Assembly: GCA_032622095.1 (NCBI GenBank)
Contig: CP136065.1
Span: 39,929,503 to 39,993,502, forward strand
Length of the DNA stretch: 64,000 bases
Source of the DNA: Siphonodentalium dalli
Taxonomy: Eukaryota; Mollusca; Scaphopoda; Gadilida; Siphonodentaliidae
Direction: 5' to 3'
In this document: piece by piece, positions 11,621 to 22,919 of the stretch
Numbering within the stretch: the first letter of the stretch is position 1
Layout: every line of letters begins with the position of its first letter
Position numbers and translations under genes: made by a program
The notes under the pieces: model-generated
What the model was told of the DNA's origin: nothing
Seen by the model: the letters and a program-made list of their open reading frames with translations, nothing else
Database searches by the model: none

Positions 11621-11915
11621 CTCTGGTTCTGGCGTTCTCCGCAGTCTGATTTCACAGACGTTGCAGCAGAGTTCTGTTGTCGCTCTATAATCGCGCCTTC
11701 TTCGAAATTAAGCGCGATCAGTATCGCAACAGAGGCGCGCCTCAATATACCACTTCTTCTGACTGGTACTGTACTCATATCATGGCAAAAGATGTCGGAA
11801 GGTTTTAGGGTTTCCCGACGTTATGAGTCATGCACTTCGGAACTCTCGAATTTATCGTGGGCGTGGCCAAACGTTAACACTGAGGCCCTTGGAAAACAAT
11901 TAGTTCCTTCAAGTC

Positions 11916-12361
11916 CAAGCCTGCAAATAGCGTGTCTGTCATTTGCAGAATGAGGTCCCCAGAGGGTGAATTTAGTGACGCTATCCCGCATAGCGGGCTA
12001 GCATCACTAATTTCACCCTCTGGGGACCTCATTCTGCTTAGGCCTCATCTTCTGGGAAGTATATATGGTATCAAATAAAAAAATAATTTAGTTACGTTTT
12101 CCCATCTGGGAAGTTTCTATATCCCCTAATTTGCAGACGATAACATCCATAACCGAGGCGCCCAATGGGTGAACATCACCAACTTCAACTGGGGAACTTC
12201 AATTTGATTCTAGGTCTGCCATAGCAGTTGAGGGCCTAAGCAAAATGAGGTCCCCAGAGGGTGAATTTAGTGATGCTAGCCCGCTATGCGGGGTAGCGTC
12301 ACTAAATTCACCCTCTGGGGACCTCATTTTGCAAATGACAGACACATTATTTGCAGGCTTG
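11916..12361. mobile_element. hAT-like MITE with two subterminal hairpins (copy 3, best preserved)
   Basis: It is flanked by a perfect 8-bp duplication TTCAAGTC (11908-11915 and 12362-12369). Ends are CAAGCCTGCAAATAGCGTGT and its near-complement. Two ~90-bp hairpins, at about 11946-12036 and 12246-12332, carry the GAGGGTGAATTTAGTGA arms. This copy fixes the element borders and the 8-bp duplication. It encodes no protein. Confidence 0.92.
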
Positions 12362-12369
12362 TTCAAGTC

Positions 12370-12724
12370 AATACTTGTCCTTGGTTTATTATTTAGACCG
12401 GAGTTTTATTTTTTCCTGCAACGCGCGTATATAGTAACTATCCATGCATATAGCCATTATGCGTGTCAGTATATTTATGAATAATTAGTCACACTTGACC
12501 GAATTGATAAGAATAGCAACGAACAGTTTGAATAATCACGTTGTGCACATCTCGCACTTAATCAGGGTGAGCTCAAATACGGTTGACCGTTTAGGAAGAA
12601 CGATATATTCTTCACACTGCCCATGATAATATTTGAAATGGCACGTCATTGCAACCAGACGATGTTTACATTCCCGATCAGATGATTCTATTTAAACAAT
12701 TATCAATCTATTGACATTGCTGAT
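12370..12724. other. Unassigned AT-rich DNA
   Basis: No feature recognised. Confidence 0.5.
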
Positions 12725-12867
12725 ATAGAGGATTTCCAACGAGTTATATGTTGGGATATAACATTTTATGAAACGAGTTTTCTACGACTCGTTGTGAATT
12801 AAATTTATCAAACAAATTTCATAAAATCTCATATCCCAACATAACGAGTTGACTGAAGATCTTTTAT
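12725..12867. mobile_element. Foldback hairpin MITE, family ATAGAGGATCT (copy 2)
   Basis: It starts ATAGAGGATTTCCAACGAGT and ends AACGAGTTGACTGAAGATCT then TTTAT. The arms pair through TATGTTGGGATATAACATTT. The stem sequence is unlike copy 1; only the termini match. Confidence 0.7.
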
Positions 12868-13475
12868 ATCACATAAAAAAAAACTGGAGCTTTATAAATG
12901 CCTTTTTAACAAAACAAAGCTTAAAAATGCATACATTTACACCGTTGGCTGAGACGCTTCACAAACGCATACGACAGTATTGCGCGCTTAGTATTGCGAC
13001 GAAAAATATAGTCCCCCAATTTGCCTCTTTGTTTTTGTGTCTATTTTCGTTATTGCAACGACGTTTGACAATAAATTCACTTGAATGAACAAATCAATCA
13101 TTTTGCGTTGTCTAGTTTTGGTGTAATTCGCGGCTTTTCAAAATAGTATTAATCCGCCTATAATCAATGTAAAGTAATTTTTTTGGCACGCTGCCAAGTT
13201 GTGGGAAGCCACTAATTCGCCACTAGTGACATATACATTATGTGATATAAGGACATGTGTAATGGCTTTGTTAATGATATATAGGGATTTCATGTGATAT
13301 ATAAATATACCCTGAATTTGCCGTACTTAAATTTACGTCTGAGTACCAACGACATGACAACAGTTGCAAATAGCAAGGACGTAGACGATACTAGAAACAT
13401 GTCGACAATTAAGGTCAAGAGTTTAATATTATAATTCCTTCGAAACTACTGTCGACCATTGCCATATCTATCCTA
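12868..13475. other. Unassigned AT-rich DNA
   Basis: Short open frames here have no recognisable features. Confidence 0.45.
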
Positions 13476-13697
13476 TCATGAACATGGTGGGGGCTCGAAA
13501 AAAGGACTGAACAAATTATGTTCATCCGTTATTAGACTCACCAATATTCTTGCAAAAAGCTTTTCGTCAATTTTGTTGGGATCCGTAACTATACGACTGC
13601 ATTGAGTCATCATTCTCGTTACCAAACTGGTCAGTGCCCAATATGTATAGTTACAACTCACTACAAGTGCCACCATGCAAGTGAACTTCCTTGCCAT
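13476..13697 (-). CDS. Candidate small secreted or membrane protein, or first exon (unrecognised)
   Basis: The minus-strand frame has its ATG at 13697 in a strong Kozak context (CACCATGG). It reads MARKFTCMVALVVSCNYTYW and continues for 73 residues ending PFFEPPPCS. The first ~25 residues (Arg-Lys, then a hydrophobic stretch) resemble a signal peptide or membrane anchor. Upstream in-frame codons extend the frame to 13757, but the internal ATG has the better context. A GTGAGT after codon ARIL could be a splice donor, making this a first exon. I do not recognise the family and there is no supporting neighbour. Chance is a real alternative. Confidence 0.3.
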   Translation of the reverse strand: MARKFTCMVALVVSCNYTYWALTSLVTRMMTQCSRIVTDPNKIDEKLFARILVSLITDEHNLFSPFFEPPPCS

Positions 13698-13757
13698 GGT
13701 GTTGCTCGTACCCCGTGTGGAAATCATTCTCCTTGATGAATGGGGCTGTCTTGGCAT

Positions 13758-14120
13758 AGAAAATATACACTACATTGAATTGGGGCCCTGACGAAATGAG
13801 CAAATTGTATTCATAATTCACAGAATTTACGTGAATTCATCAGCGTCCGTGTTTTCCAGACTTCCAAACAATGCGCCAAAAATGTCCATTTTAAACACAC
13901 TGTAAACATTTGTTTCCGATTCAATTATTTCAAGTGTATCCGAAATGTTGTTTTAATATGCCTTGCAAATGGCAGTCTGTTTGTCAAATAGAAAACAAAG
14001 AAAAAACTTACTGAACACGGAGATACCCAAAGATCGGACCTTGCACGTGTCTGGAAAAAATAAACAGACATTCCTGTTTTAACCCAAGAAAAAAAATACG
14101 TATGCAACTGACTTTTATAG
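13758..14120. other. Unassigned DNA
   Basis: No feature recognised; the long minus frame at 13925-14302 runs into the MITE at 14121. Confidence 0.45.
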
Positions 14121-14638
14121 ATAAAGATATGGGCGGCGTTGGTGGTGGGTGTGCTGTTAAAATATTCACCTCCGTCAAAAACCGCCATAAACAGAAAGAA
14201 TAGTAAAATATAGACAGACTTTGTCCTTGCACCAATCAGAAATATGGTATAAACAGTATGTTTATTGTAAAAAAATTCCCTTTGTTGTGTAAACAAAAGC
14301 AAAAAACGTTACGTTACCTGGCTTTTGTTTAGATCCTGATATGGTAAACATAAAGAGCGTTATTTGTTACTGTTCTCATGATATGGAAATAATAAAGAGC
14401 GTTTATATGTGTGATTAACCAATAGAATTGCGCTGTGTTATGTAAACAGAAGCACAACTTCTGTAACACGAGCAGGCTCTTGTTTACGTACACCATCGTA
14501 CGTCTTGACAATATACTATTTACGCGCTGATTATGTTTGGCATATGGACAAAACTATATATATTTTAATATTCCTTCTGTTGATGGCGATTTGAACAAAT
14601 ATGAATATTTCTGTAACGAACGCCGCCCGTGCCTTTAA
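14121..14638. mobile_element. TTAA MITE, ACGGGCGGCGTT family (copy 1)
   Basis: The left end (ATAAAGATATGGGCGGCGTT) is slightly degraded; the right end is AACGCCGCCCGTGCCTTTAA. Better copies at 41564-42088 and 57180-57598 show the intact left end TTAAAGATACGGGCGGCGTT. The interior holds a TAAAGAGCGTT repeat pair and an AACAGAAGCACAACTTCTGT hairpin. No protein. Confidence 0.85.
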
Positions 14639-14980
14639 TGGAAAGTCGGTAAAAATATTTGTGTTCACCGATGTTCAAGCCCCAATATAGCTGCAGATGC
14701 ATAAACTTTAAAGGGTTTCCCGAGAGGATCATTTTCAGTATATTGCATATAACATATTGCCACTTGTTTCTAACATTCCACCTAAAACATTCGCAATGTA
14801 GCCCATGAAAAATGTTTATTCCTTTTAGTATACTGAAATCATTCATTAGCCAGATGAACCTTGATGTTATAGGAGCACCTCGCGTTCGAGAAGGCTATAC
14901 GTAACTGGAACCTGTCGAGCCATTTGTTGTTTCCGGATATTGCCAATTGTAAATCAGACTTTCCAATATGAACGAGCGCG
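14639..14980. other. Unassigned DNA
   Basis: No feature recognised. Confidence 0.45.
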
Positions 14981-14984
14981 GATT

Positions 14985-16530
14985 CTGATCGAGATAGGGA
15001 TGCGGATCTCAATGTTATCGATGGGAGTATCACAATACACTGGAGATTTCAGCATACGACATAGAATCACGCCTCTGGGACATCATATACCGCCGTCAAT
15101 GAATAGTGTGATGTATAGCTTGGTCAACTGGTCATGTAATTGGGCCCCGGTGGCTCTGGTTGTGAGTTACGTGGAACATTGGACCACCACGATCGTCCAA
15201 CAATGGTGCAGCGTGGAATTGTCCATCACACTCACACAATTCCACACAATTGTAGATAACCTGATTCATGCAAAAGATGAGATAAGATAAGATTTATTTA
15301 ATCTTTTTATTTAATAAGACCGTCGGCTCGTCGACTTTTTACTGGGCCACTAATAAGTCTCGATGGTGAAAAATAATAGATTTCAAAAATCGATATCTAA
15401 TAAATCTGAGCTTTGATAGGTGGGTTCCTCGACTCAAATCAAATGTTTACCCCCCCCCGAAACCAAATAAAAACAGTTATGGAGGGGCGCTTAATCGGAT
15501 TATGCATCTTTAACACAAACACAATCTCATTATTTTATTAAAACGTCTCTTATACACATAAGCCATTTCCTATTGTGTAATGGCAATTTGATTTTGGGTT
15601 GGTGTAGAAATAGAAGCTTCACGCATATTTTATGAAATAAGTTTCATATGTAGGGACTGTTAACGCCTCTCTTCTTTCTCTAACAGGTATATTGGTGCTA
15701 TATGATCAGCAGCCGCTTCTGGTCGAGATATGGACTATACTAATGTAGGGTATCAATGTTATTGTGGTCACAATACACCAGAGATATTTCACCAGACGAC
15801 ATAGACGCACGCCTCAGGGACATCATATACCGGATTCAATCAACAGCGTGATGTATAACAAAGCTTGGTCAACTGGTCATGCGATGGAACCCGTTACCCA
15901 GCCTGTATGGTATATACATGTAGCTTCTCGCAGAGATACATGTAGGAACGCGGATAATAATGTTATCAATGAGAGTATCACAATACACCAGAGATATTTC
16001 ATCAGACGACACAGAAGCATGCCTCTGGGACATCATATATCGGCGTCAATAAACAGCGTGATGTATAACAAAGCTTGGTCAATTGGTCATGCGATGGAAC
16101 CCGGTGGTCCAGCCTGTAAGGTATATAGCTTCTCGTAGACAAAGGGATGTGGATAGCAATGTTAGCAATGAGATAGATTGCATAAGATTGCATCGAAGCA
16201 TGCCTCTGGTGACATATACCGGCTTCAATCAACAGCGTGATGTCAAAGTTTGATAAACTAGTCATGCTATAGAACCCGGTGACACAGCCTGTAAGGTATA
16301 TATAGCTTCTCATAGAGATAGGGACGCGGATAGTAATGTTATCGATGCGAGTATCACAATACAAGAGAGATATTGCATCAGACTATACATAGAATCACGC
16401 CTCTTGGGACATCATAGTATACCGGCTTCAACGAACAACGTGATCTATAACAAAGCTTGATCAACTGGTCACGTGGTGGTACCCGGCTGCTCCGTTGGTG
16501 ACGTGCTTGACTCGTTGGACCACCACAACC
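14985..16530. repeat. Interrupted tandem repeat, ~200-bp unit
   Basis: Five diverged units begin near 14985, 15718, 15930, 16130 and 16310. Each carries GAGTATCACAATACACCAGA, a CAGACGACA(C/T)AGAA word, GGGACATCATATACCGG, ACAGCGTGATGTATAACAAA and TTGGTCAACTGGTCATG. Units 1 and 5 share the tail TTGGACCACCAC. The 15.2-15.7 kb gap holds other sequence, suggesting an insertion. A diverged unit recurs at 19.4 kb. Confidence 0.85.
15362..15515. mobile_element. Decayed half of the 42773-43247 TTAA palindrome
   Basis: ATAGATTTCAAAAATCGATA, then CTGAGCTTTGATAGGTGGGT, match one arm of the palindromic element at 42.8-43.2 kb. It ends ATCGGATTATGCATCTTTAA, a degraded terminus. Confidence 0.65.
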
Positions 16531-16577
16531 GTCCAGCGATGGTGAAGATCGCTTGCATACATATAATCGTGCGAATC

Positions 16578-16722
16578 AAGGGTGTAGATCATGCCACGAA
16601 TCTCGACTCTCGCTAACGACCGTAGAGATCATATTCCACCAGTACAAAACGTGGGAACTTTTTGAAGTTTTGACAGGGAACCTTATAAAGTCGAAAAAAT
16701 AACGCGGGGAATATATTTCTTA
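16578..16722 (+). repeat. Left arm of a distant inverted pair
   Basis: About 145 bp, including CCACCAGTACAAAACGTGGG and TTGACAGGGAACCTTATAAA, is the reverse complement of 18938-19072. Together they would bracket a 2.2-kb unit. Confidence 0.85.
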
Positions 16723-17480
16723 GTTGTTATCCTTTCCTTAGTAATGTACTTCACTGTAGGGGAATGTCCCAACATAAAATTGCATGCTTTTCTCGGACTA
16801 AAAGTCTAAACAGGGGGGGGGGGGGGGTCGGAAAAAAGTGACATGACAGTAGGCTGAAAAAACGTTTTTTCTGCTCTTGGGTACCCACCACCTCCTTATT
16901 TGAAGGAAACATTATTTTTTCCAATTTCATGCGAGGTACCCACCCCATTTTTACCTCCAAATATGTAGTCTCACACCATTTAAACTTGATGGTCAGTATT
17001 ACAGTTACCCTATTTCCATTTCTGGTTCTTCTAAGTCATTCCAACTTTTGTAATAACACGAAACAGGTTCTAAAAAAAAACCTGGAAAAACCCAAAATAA
17101 CACACAGAATACATGTGCTGATTCAGGCTGATTAGTAAATTATTGATTGTTTCGTCCCCAAATATTGTTTGAGGTAGCTCATTATACATGTAAACAAGTA
17201 TAAAAAACATTAGTGTACCTTCTTTTCATCACAGCAAGTGTAACATTAGATGTGTCCCAAAGTATCATATGAATTAATGTCAATTATGATTTTTGAAAAA
17301 ATATTAGGGCAACACCACCTGGCAATTAACTCTCCAACAATACAGGTATTCAGCTTAAATCCACTATGTATCACAAAAACTAATTTTCATTTCTATGAGC
17401 TGAGTTCTTGGGCTGTGTACTCTGCTAAGGCCAGACCCAGGTCAAACATTCAGATACATACATGTACGTTTAAATAGAAA
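16723..17480. other. Unassigned DNA with a poly-G tract
   Basis: A run of about 17 G lies at 16812-16828. No gene is visible. Confidence 0.5.
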
Positions 17481-17746
17481 CTTGAAAATAAGACGGTCAT
17501 ATGCAGTCTGCAGAATAGGCCCCAAGGAGGGTGAATTTAGTGATGCTACCCAGCATGGTGGGCTATAGCTTTACCAAAGTCACCATATGTGACCCTCATT
17601 ATGTAGCTAGTTCTCCGTGGTTGGCCGAGACCAAAATAGAATGAGGTCGTCAGAGGTTGAATTTGTTGATGCTATGCCAGGTAGTATCGCCAAATTCGCC
17701 CTCTGCAGGCTTCGATCATTTTGCTGATGACCAGCACATCATTTTT
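17481..17746. mobile_element. Decayed hAT-like MITE (copy 4)
   Basis: GAGGGTGAATTTAGTGATGC and later AATGAGGTCGTCAGAGG, with CAAATTCGCCCTCTGCAGG, match the hairpin arms of the family. The termini are weak (ACTTG at both sides) and no target duplication is clear. Confidence 0.6.
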
Positions 17747-18532
17747 AGACTTGCATATATATTAAGTTATATTATATTTTCTCTCCCTTCTTTTCACTCG
17801 TCTGTTCTGATTCTGTTTATTCCACTTAGCAGCCTTCTCCATATCTACACATTCAAGTTCTATGGATGCTCGCCCAATCTTGTATCTGGGTCCCACCATC
17901 TCAAGATTGTTATCTCAGTGATATGCATTGTTGCAGTCTACAGTCCCATGCCCGAGTTCCGATACAATTTTGACTGGGTCATCTGGTCTGATCAGGTATA
18001 ATGAGTAAATATTAATGCTAAAATGAATAGCTTGTTTCATTTTATTTACATTAAAGTTTATGCATGTGCTACATAACTGTCCATTTTCATCTGGAACCAG
18101 TAGCATTGGTACATGGCAATGTGATCGGATGTAAAAGGCGAATTCCTGAGAGTTGGTTCGTAATCTGGATGTCTGAGAAGCATCATGCCTATATCCACAC
18201 TAACTACCACCCTAAGCACTGCCCTAAATGTCATACACAATTTAACAATGATGCTGAACACTTTGAGGCATTTATATTGCAGAAATGTTGTAAGAGGAAA
18301 AAATTGCGACCATTCAGGAAAAAAGTTACTTTTTCGCAGCTGAACCACCCACCCACCCCGGCATACTGTATGGAAAAAGTGGATGACCCCCCCCCGGTCT
18401 AAATCGCAATAAAAATCAAATTAATTACCCAAGAAAAATGCGATAAGTGTATGCGACGCGAAGCATTATCGCTCACAAATTCACTTAAATCGTGAAATTT
18501 CGAGTTGGGACCTTAACTACAGTGATACATTA
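17747..18532. other. Unassigned DNA
   Basis: The 112-aa frame at 18064-18402 has no recognised motif and low-complexity ends; I do not call it. Confidence 0.45.
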
Positions 18533-18922
18533 TTAACCCTTTACCCAACAAACCGGCCAAAACCGGCCAAATAAAGCTTCAACCGCCTAAAATATCTTCG
18601 GTCTGTCTCAATAGAACCATACAAATATGGATATCATTGGAACCGGCTCCTTGACCACATTGTGATAGTTACAGTTATGCCCTGTGCCAATGCATTCTCT
18701 TATATATGCGAGTCGACCATAGGTCGCCTCGCATATATAAGAGAATGCATTGGCCTAAAAAAAATCTTTTTTTACCATTTTTTCTTACATTCTTTAACAA
18801 TTTTATAATTTTTAATGTGTTAAGCCAATGCATTCTCTTATATATGCGAGGCGACCTATGGTCGACTCGCATATATAAGAGAATGCATTGGCACAGGGCC
18901 GTTCTGTTGGGTAAAGGGTTAA
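18533..18922 (+). mobile_element. TTAA MITE, TTACCCAACA family (copy 1)
   Basis: Ends are TTAACCCTTTACCCAACA and TGTTGGGTAAAGGGTTAA. TTAA plus CCC at both ends is the piggyBac-type signature. Two ~67-bp palindromes (18687-18753 and 18825-18891) with arms CCAATGCATTCTCTTATATA lie in opposite orientation around an A/T-rich spacer. No open frame of substance. Three near-identical copies lie at 19938, 27667 and 33033. Confidence 0.93.
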
Positions 18923-18937
18923 GAAATAGATTGGAAC

Positions 18938-19072
18938 TAAGAAATACATTCCCTCAGTTATTTTTCGACTTTATAAGGTTCCCTGTCAAAACTTCAAAAA
19001 GGTTTTGTACTGGTGGAAAATGATCTCTGCGAACGTCAGCCAGAGTAGAGATTCATGGCATGATCTAGGGTT
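18938..19072 (-). repeat. Right arm of the 16578-16722 inverted pair
   Basis: Contains TTTATAAGGTTCCCTGTCAA and TTTTGTACTGGTGG, the complement of the left arm. The TTAA MITE at 18533 lies directly beside it. Confidence 0.85.
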
Positions 19073-19379
19073 GGGGTGACCCACACATGAACCTGGGCAA
19101 CTTTGTGATTTGCTTCCCATTACTTTATATGGCCCAGCGGCGGAAAGGACGACAAATCGGCAAAAGAAAAAGATTCTCAACAAATTATTTATTTAAACGT
19201 GTATTTCACGTTAACTACGTGAATGTAACTAACATTTGTTATCCCCGAAAAACAGATTTTCCGATGAATATATCATGAGGGTAATTATGTGCCTCATATA
19301 GAAGAACTGTTACCTTTCTGTTATCCCACTAATATATAGTGCCATATGATATGTAGTGGCTTCTTGTTGAGACAAGGAG

Positions 19380-19660
19380 GCGATACCAAAGTTATCGACG
19401 GAAGTATCCATGCACTCAAGCGAATGGAGCAAGCATCATGATTGGTGGTAAGGTACAGGGGTACTGGTCTAGATATGTACGTATATACCAATGTATCGAT
19501 GGGAGGATAATAATACCTGCACTGATATATATGCAGATAGCGTCAGACGACACAGAATCACGCCTCCGGGACACCATATGCCTCTGTCAACCAACAGTGT
19601 AGTGCATGGGCAATCATGGTCAACTACATGTATTTCTGCTGTGGTTCGTTGACTGGTGAC
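19380..19660. repeat. Diverged unit of the 15-16 kb tandem repeat
   Basis: CAGACGACACAGAATCACGC and the following TCCGGGACACCATATG match the unit described at 14985-16530. Confidence 0.7.
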
Positions 19661-19937
19661 TATATATAGCACAAGTCGGTAAGGAACAAATGCATGCATA
19701 TAAATGCTGTATGCCGTACAAAGCTGTCCGGTATTGGCAATTGAGTCTATTTATGTATTAAATCAGTGTGTCAGTCGTGTGCTGTGCAAATGGCAACGGC
19801 ACGAATGTTTTGTATATCACTATTAAATCTCCAATTAAAATGCGATTGTATAGAGGTAATTATCGACAGGGGATACATGTATAACATGTAACGAACGTCC
19901 ACTACAAATTGAACTCAGTTAGATGTACAAAATTAGT
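19661..19937. other. Unassigned DNA
   Basis: No feature recognised. Confidence 0.4.
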
Positions 19938-20336
19938 TTAACCCTTTACCCAACAGAAGGGCCCTGTGCCAATGCATTCTCTTATATATGCGAGTCGACC
20001 ATAGGTCGCCTCGCATATATAAGAGAATGCATTGGCTTAACACATTAAAAATTATAAAATTGTTAAAGAATGTAAGAAAAAATGGTAAAAAGTGTTAAAT
20101 TTTTTTTTTTTTAGGCCAATGCATTCTCTTATATATGCGAGGTGACCTATGGTCGACTCGCATATATAAGAGAATGCATTGGCACAGGGCATAACTGTAA
20201 CTATCAAAATGTGGTCAACGAGCCGGTTCCAATGATATCCATATTTGTATGGTTCTATTGAGACAGACCGAAGATATTTTAGGCTGTTGAAGCTTTATTT
20301 GGCCGGTTTTGGCCGGTTTGTTGGGTAAAGGGTTAA
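19938..20336 (-). mobile_element. TTAA MITE, TTACCCAACA family (copy 2)
   Basis: It has the same ends and two internal palindromes as 18533-18922 but is inserted in the reverse orientation. The GGCCGGTTTTGGCCGG word marks the right end. Confidence 0.93.
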
Positions 20337-20499
20337 ACGATAATATGAACTATGCAAATGCATTCACGGAATCTCCATATTGACCATACCTCACCGCTGG
20401 GAGTACCTTTATAGTTATATTTTACAATCCTTACTGCGCACTGCATGCAGTATAACAAACTCAATACCTCTATTGCTCTATTACTTATTGTTTAGTACT

Positions 20500-20903
20500 T
20501 CAACGAACGAATCTATCAGAAACCTCTGGCTACGTGTTATCAGAATTAACTTGAATTATATGGGCATGGAATATATCTGGACGACTCAATCGGTCCACAG
20601 TGAACATTTGCTCAGCGGCTGTGAAACAAAATCTGACTGACTTATATGCACAACAATGGCATGGATCTATGGCTAGCTGAAACAAATTTACTTCATATAG
20701 GTACATTAGAGAATAGACCTAAGTTCATCGGTATAGACAACAACAATATTGTTAAGCCATTAGTGAGGTTCGAGTTCAGAAACCACCGGTTCGTCGACAC
20801 ACACGAGAGATTATGCTGATTATGTGGAGAGGGAATCGGAGATAAATTTCATTTTATAACAGTATGCCCAAACCTGAAAGAGCGGAGGTCAAGATATATA
20901 TAG
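20500..20903 (+). pseudogene. LINE reverse-transcriptase C-terminal relic (zinc-knuckle region)
   Basis: From ~20650 one frame reads FRNHRF..THERLC, a stop at 20817, then LCGEGIGDKFHFITVCPNL and KERRSRYI before TAG at 20901. The pattern (RF..RNH.L...ERLC..C..G.IGDE.HF...CP....R..YI) is what I know from the C-terminal end of LINE ORF2 proteins of the CR1/jockey kind. Just upstream, in other frames, AQQWHGSM and YRYIRE fit the usual QxWHxS and YRxxK stretch, and WLRVIRINLNYMGMEYIW fits the region before that. So the reading frame is broken by at least one stop and two frameshifts. It is dead, and only the 3' end is present. Confidence 0.75.
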
Positions 20904-21817
20904 GCATATTACTATAAAAGACCCAACACATTGAAGCTAACGGACCTATCTAATAGCGGTAATGAACGAAGGCTTACTAATCTTGCTCTATATATAAAGA
21001 CACCCAATCAATAACGATGAACTCCTGAGACATACCAAAAACAATATACCAAACCGACCCAAACCCACTGATTACTGACCACATATCCCATATCATAGTG
21101 TCATGTATGTATACATATAATGCACTGCACGCATGCATAATCCAAAATATTTTAAATTGTAACATTATATTCCACTCTATATGTCAAAATGACGACGAGT
21201 ATTTCAATAAATTGAATTGAATTGAACTGAAACAACAATCTTCATAAATACGCACATAAACGCCGTTGTCACTACAATAATCATCGTTGTCAATACAATA
21301 AACGTCGTTGTCACTACAATAAATGTTTGTCACTAAGATAAACGTCTTTTCCCATAAAGTACACAACGTCGACAGAAGCTACAAGTCAGGAATATTGCGC
21401 GATGTGAATTTTTGAACCACACAGTATTGTGTGACATATATATACCCCAAAATACAATACTTCTCAGTCTCTACAGTCTTCATGGTGAGCATCCCAGCTG
21501 CCATTGACTGTTTTTTCTTCTTCTTAACACTGTCGCGCTTTATCCTACCAGAATCATAACATTATAGGCGGATCAGTGATAAAATGTTACGATTAGGCCA
21601 ATATAAATAACTTGCTATATTTACATCCAAATGCTTTAGAAAATGGGGCGGGAGGGCGAATTTTATTTTTTTATATTTTATTTTTCCAAAAATATATGGT
21701 CATGGACAGTTCTAAATATTGAAGCATTATACAATCTTATATATTACAAGGTGATTTAGATTGTCCAATTTGATAAAAATAGACAGATTAAGGGATCGAT
21801 GAAATGTAATTTGATGA
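20904..21817. other. Unassigned DNA, possibly the LINE 3' tail at its left edge
   Basis: ATTGAATTGAATTGAACTG near 21210 is a short repeat that could be a LINE 3' terminal repeat. A (GTCACTACAATAAAC)-like short tandem lies at 21268-21330. Confidence 0.4.
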
Positions 21818-22086
21818 TTACCCTTTCATGACTGGAGCTTCCTGTGTTTTTTTGTTGTTGCGAAAACCCTGTGCCAATGCATTCTCTTACATATGCGAGT
21901 CGCCCATAGGGCGCATCGTATGTATAATAGAATGCATTGGCCTAACAATATTTACTTTGATCTTGTAAGCCAATGTGCATTCTCTTATATATGCGAGGCT
22001 CCCTATGGGAACTCGCATATATAAAATAATGCACTGGCAGTGTATTTAATGCTGCACTAGCGCAGCTCCCGTCATGAAAGGGTTAA
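21818..22086. mobile_element. TTAA MITE, CCCTTTCATGAC family
   Basis: Ends TTACCCTTTCATGACTGGAG and GTCATGAAAGGGTTAA; the left TTAA has lost one A. It contains two diverged copies (about 21874-21940 and 21970-22039) of the CCAATGCATTCTCTTATATA palindrome module seen in the TTACCCAACA family. Confidence 0.8.
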
Positions 22087-22186
22087 GGCATGATAAAAAA
22101 ACATTTAGGAGGGGATTCAACATAGGGTCGGGGGGATGTAAATCTAGCATTGTCTTACAGTTAGATGTAAGTATTTTCTTCGATTT

Positions 22187-22236
22187 TTGGCGTTAGACGG
22201 TTGGTGGATGCCTGATCTGTGGTTCGATTCCTGCGT
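22187..22236 (+). tRNA. tRNA-like B box, possible SINE head or tRNA relic
   Basis: GTGGTTCGATTCCTGCGTC contains a perfect polymerase III B box (GGTTCGATTCC at 22221-22231). A loose A-box-like TGGCGTTAGACGG lies only ~30 bases upstream, too close for an intact tRNA. I do not see a full cloverleaf. Confidence 0.3.
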
Positions 22237-22915
22237 CACATTCTATCAGCCTGGTGTAATATTAAAAGGAATTCAAGACAAGATCAGGCAGTTAACGCAA
22301 ATTGTAGCAATAGAGAAAAATTATATGACCTCTACCAAAGGTATAAATCTGAAAACCCATCAGCAATCCCTGTGGTCGCGGGAATGTGAGTATTGGCTCT
22401 CAATACAGAACCATTATAAATGTCTGAATCGAAGACAATAAATTGAAACGGACCGTTGTAATCGACTTTCCATGGCCGTGGTTTCCCTGTTATTGCCGTT
22501 TACATCAACTTGCATGGGTGGTCATCATTTTCGGCAGATGAACATTCGTGATTGTAGACCAATAAACATCGTGTGTATGTCTAGACGGTGACCTTTACAA
22601 ATAACACACATCAACATTAATATACTCGTTATATCCCGATTCTTAACCGCACATACATCTCTGGTACGGTCGTGTGTATCTGCAGCATCTGAATGCCGGT
22701 GCAGTTAGTTTGTGGGGAATTCTATTTCGAAACATTTGTTTGATTTAAATCATATTGTTTCTTGGATTGTAAAGATTTTCACACAAACTGATGTAATTTA
22801 TTGACCAAATGGAACTTTTTTTAGAATTTTGAGAGCAATTTATTTGGATAAATTATTTATCTCTGTAAGTAACTGCATACACAACCAGACGAAAGACAGA
22901 CGGCATGATAATACA
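22237..22915. other. Unassigned AT-rich DNA
   Basis: No feature recognised. Confidence 0.45.
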
Positions 22916-22919
22916 AGTG

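Larger units (their letters stand above)
10227..11773. mobile_element. TA-flanked Tc1/mariner-like non-autonomous element with nested insertions
   Basis: The left end is TA followed by CAGTACCAGTCAAAAGAAGT; the right end is the complement (CTTCTTCTGACTGGTACTG) followed by TA at 11772-11773. Such CAGTACCAGTCAAAAG-like termini and TA target sites fit the Tc1/mariner superfamily. The GCGCGC-rich subterminal sequence is also partly mirrored (10253 against ~11740). There is no DDE transposase frame. At least one Helitron sits inside, so this is the older layer. Confidence 0.7.

Noticed and set aside
11399-11953. 184-aa plus-strand frame
   Set aside because: Its central part is the AATAACGCTCTTTATTC minisatellite and its ends enter the Tc1-like and hAT-like termini; there is no motif.
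18064-18402. 112-aa frame with several Cys and His residues
   Set aside because: The CPKCH-like spacing looked zinc-finger-like, but only one pair fits, the frame overlaps another on the minus strand, and the end is low-complexity Pro.
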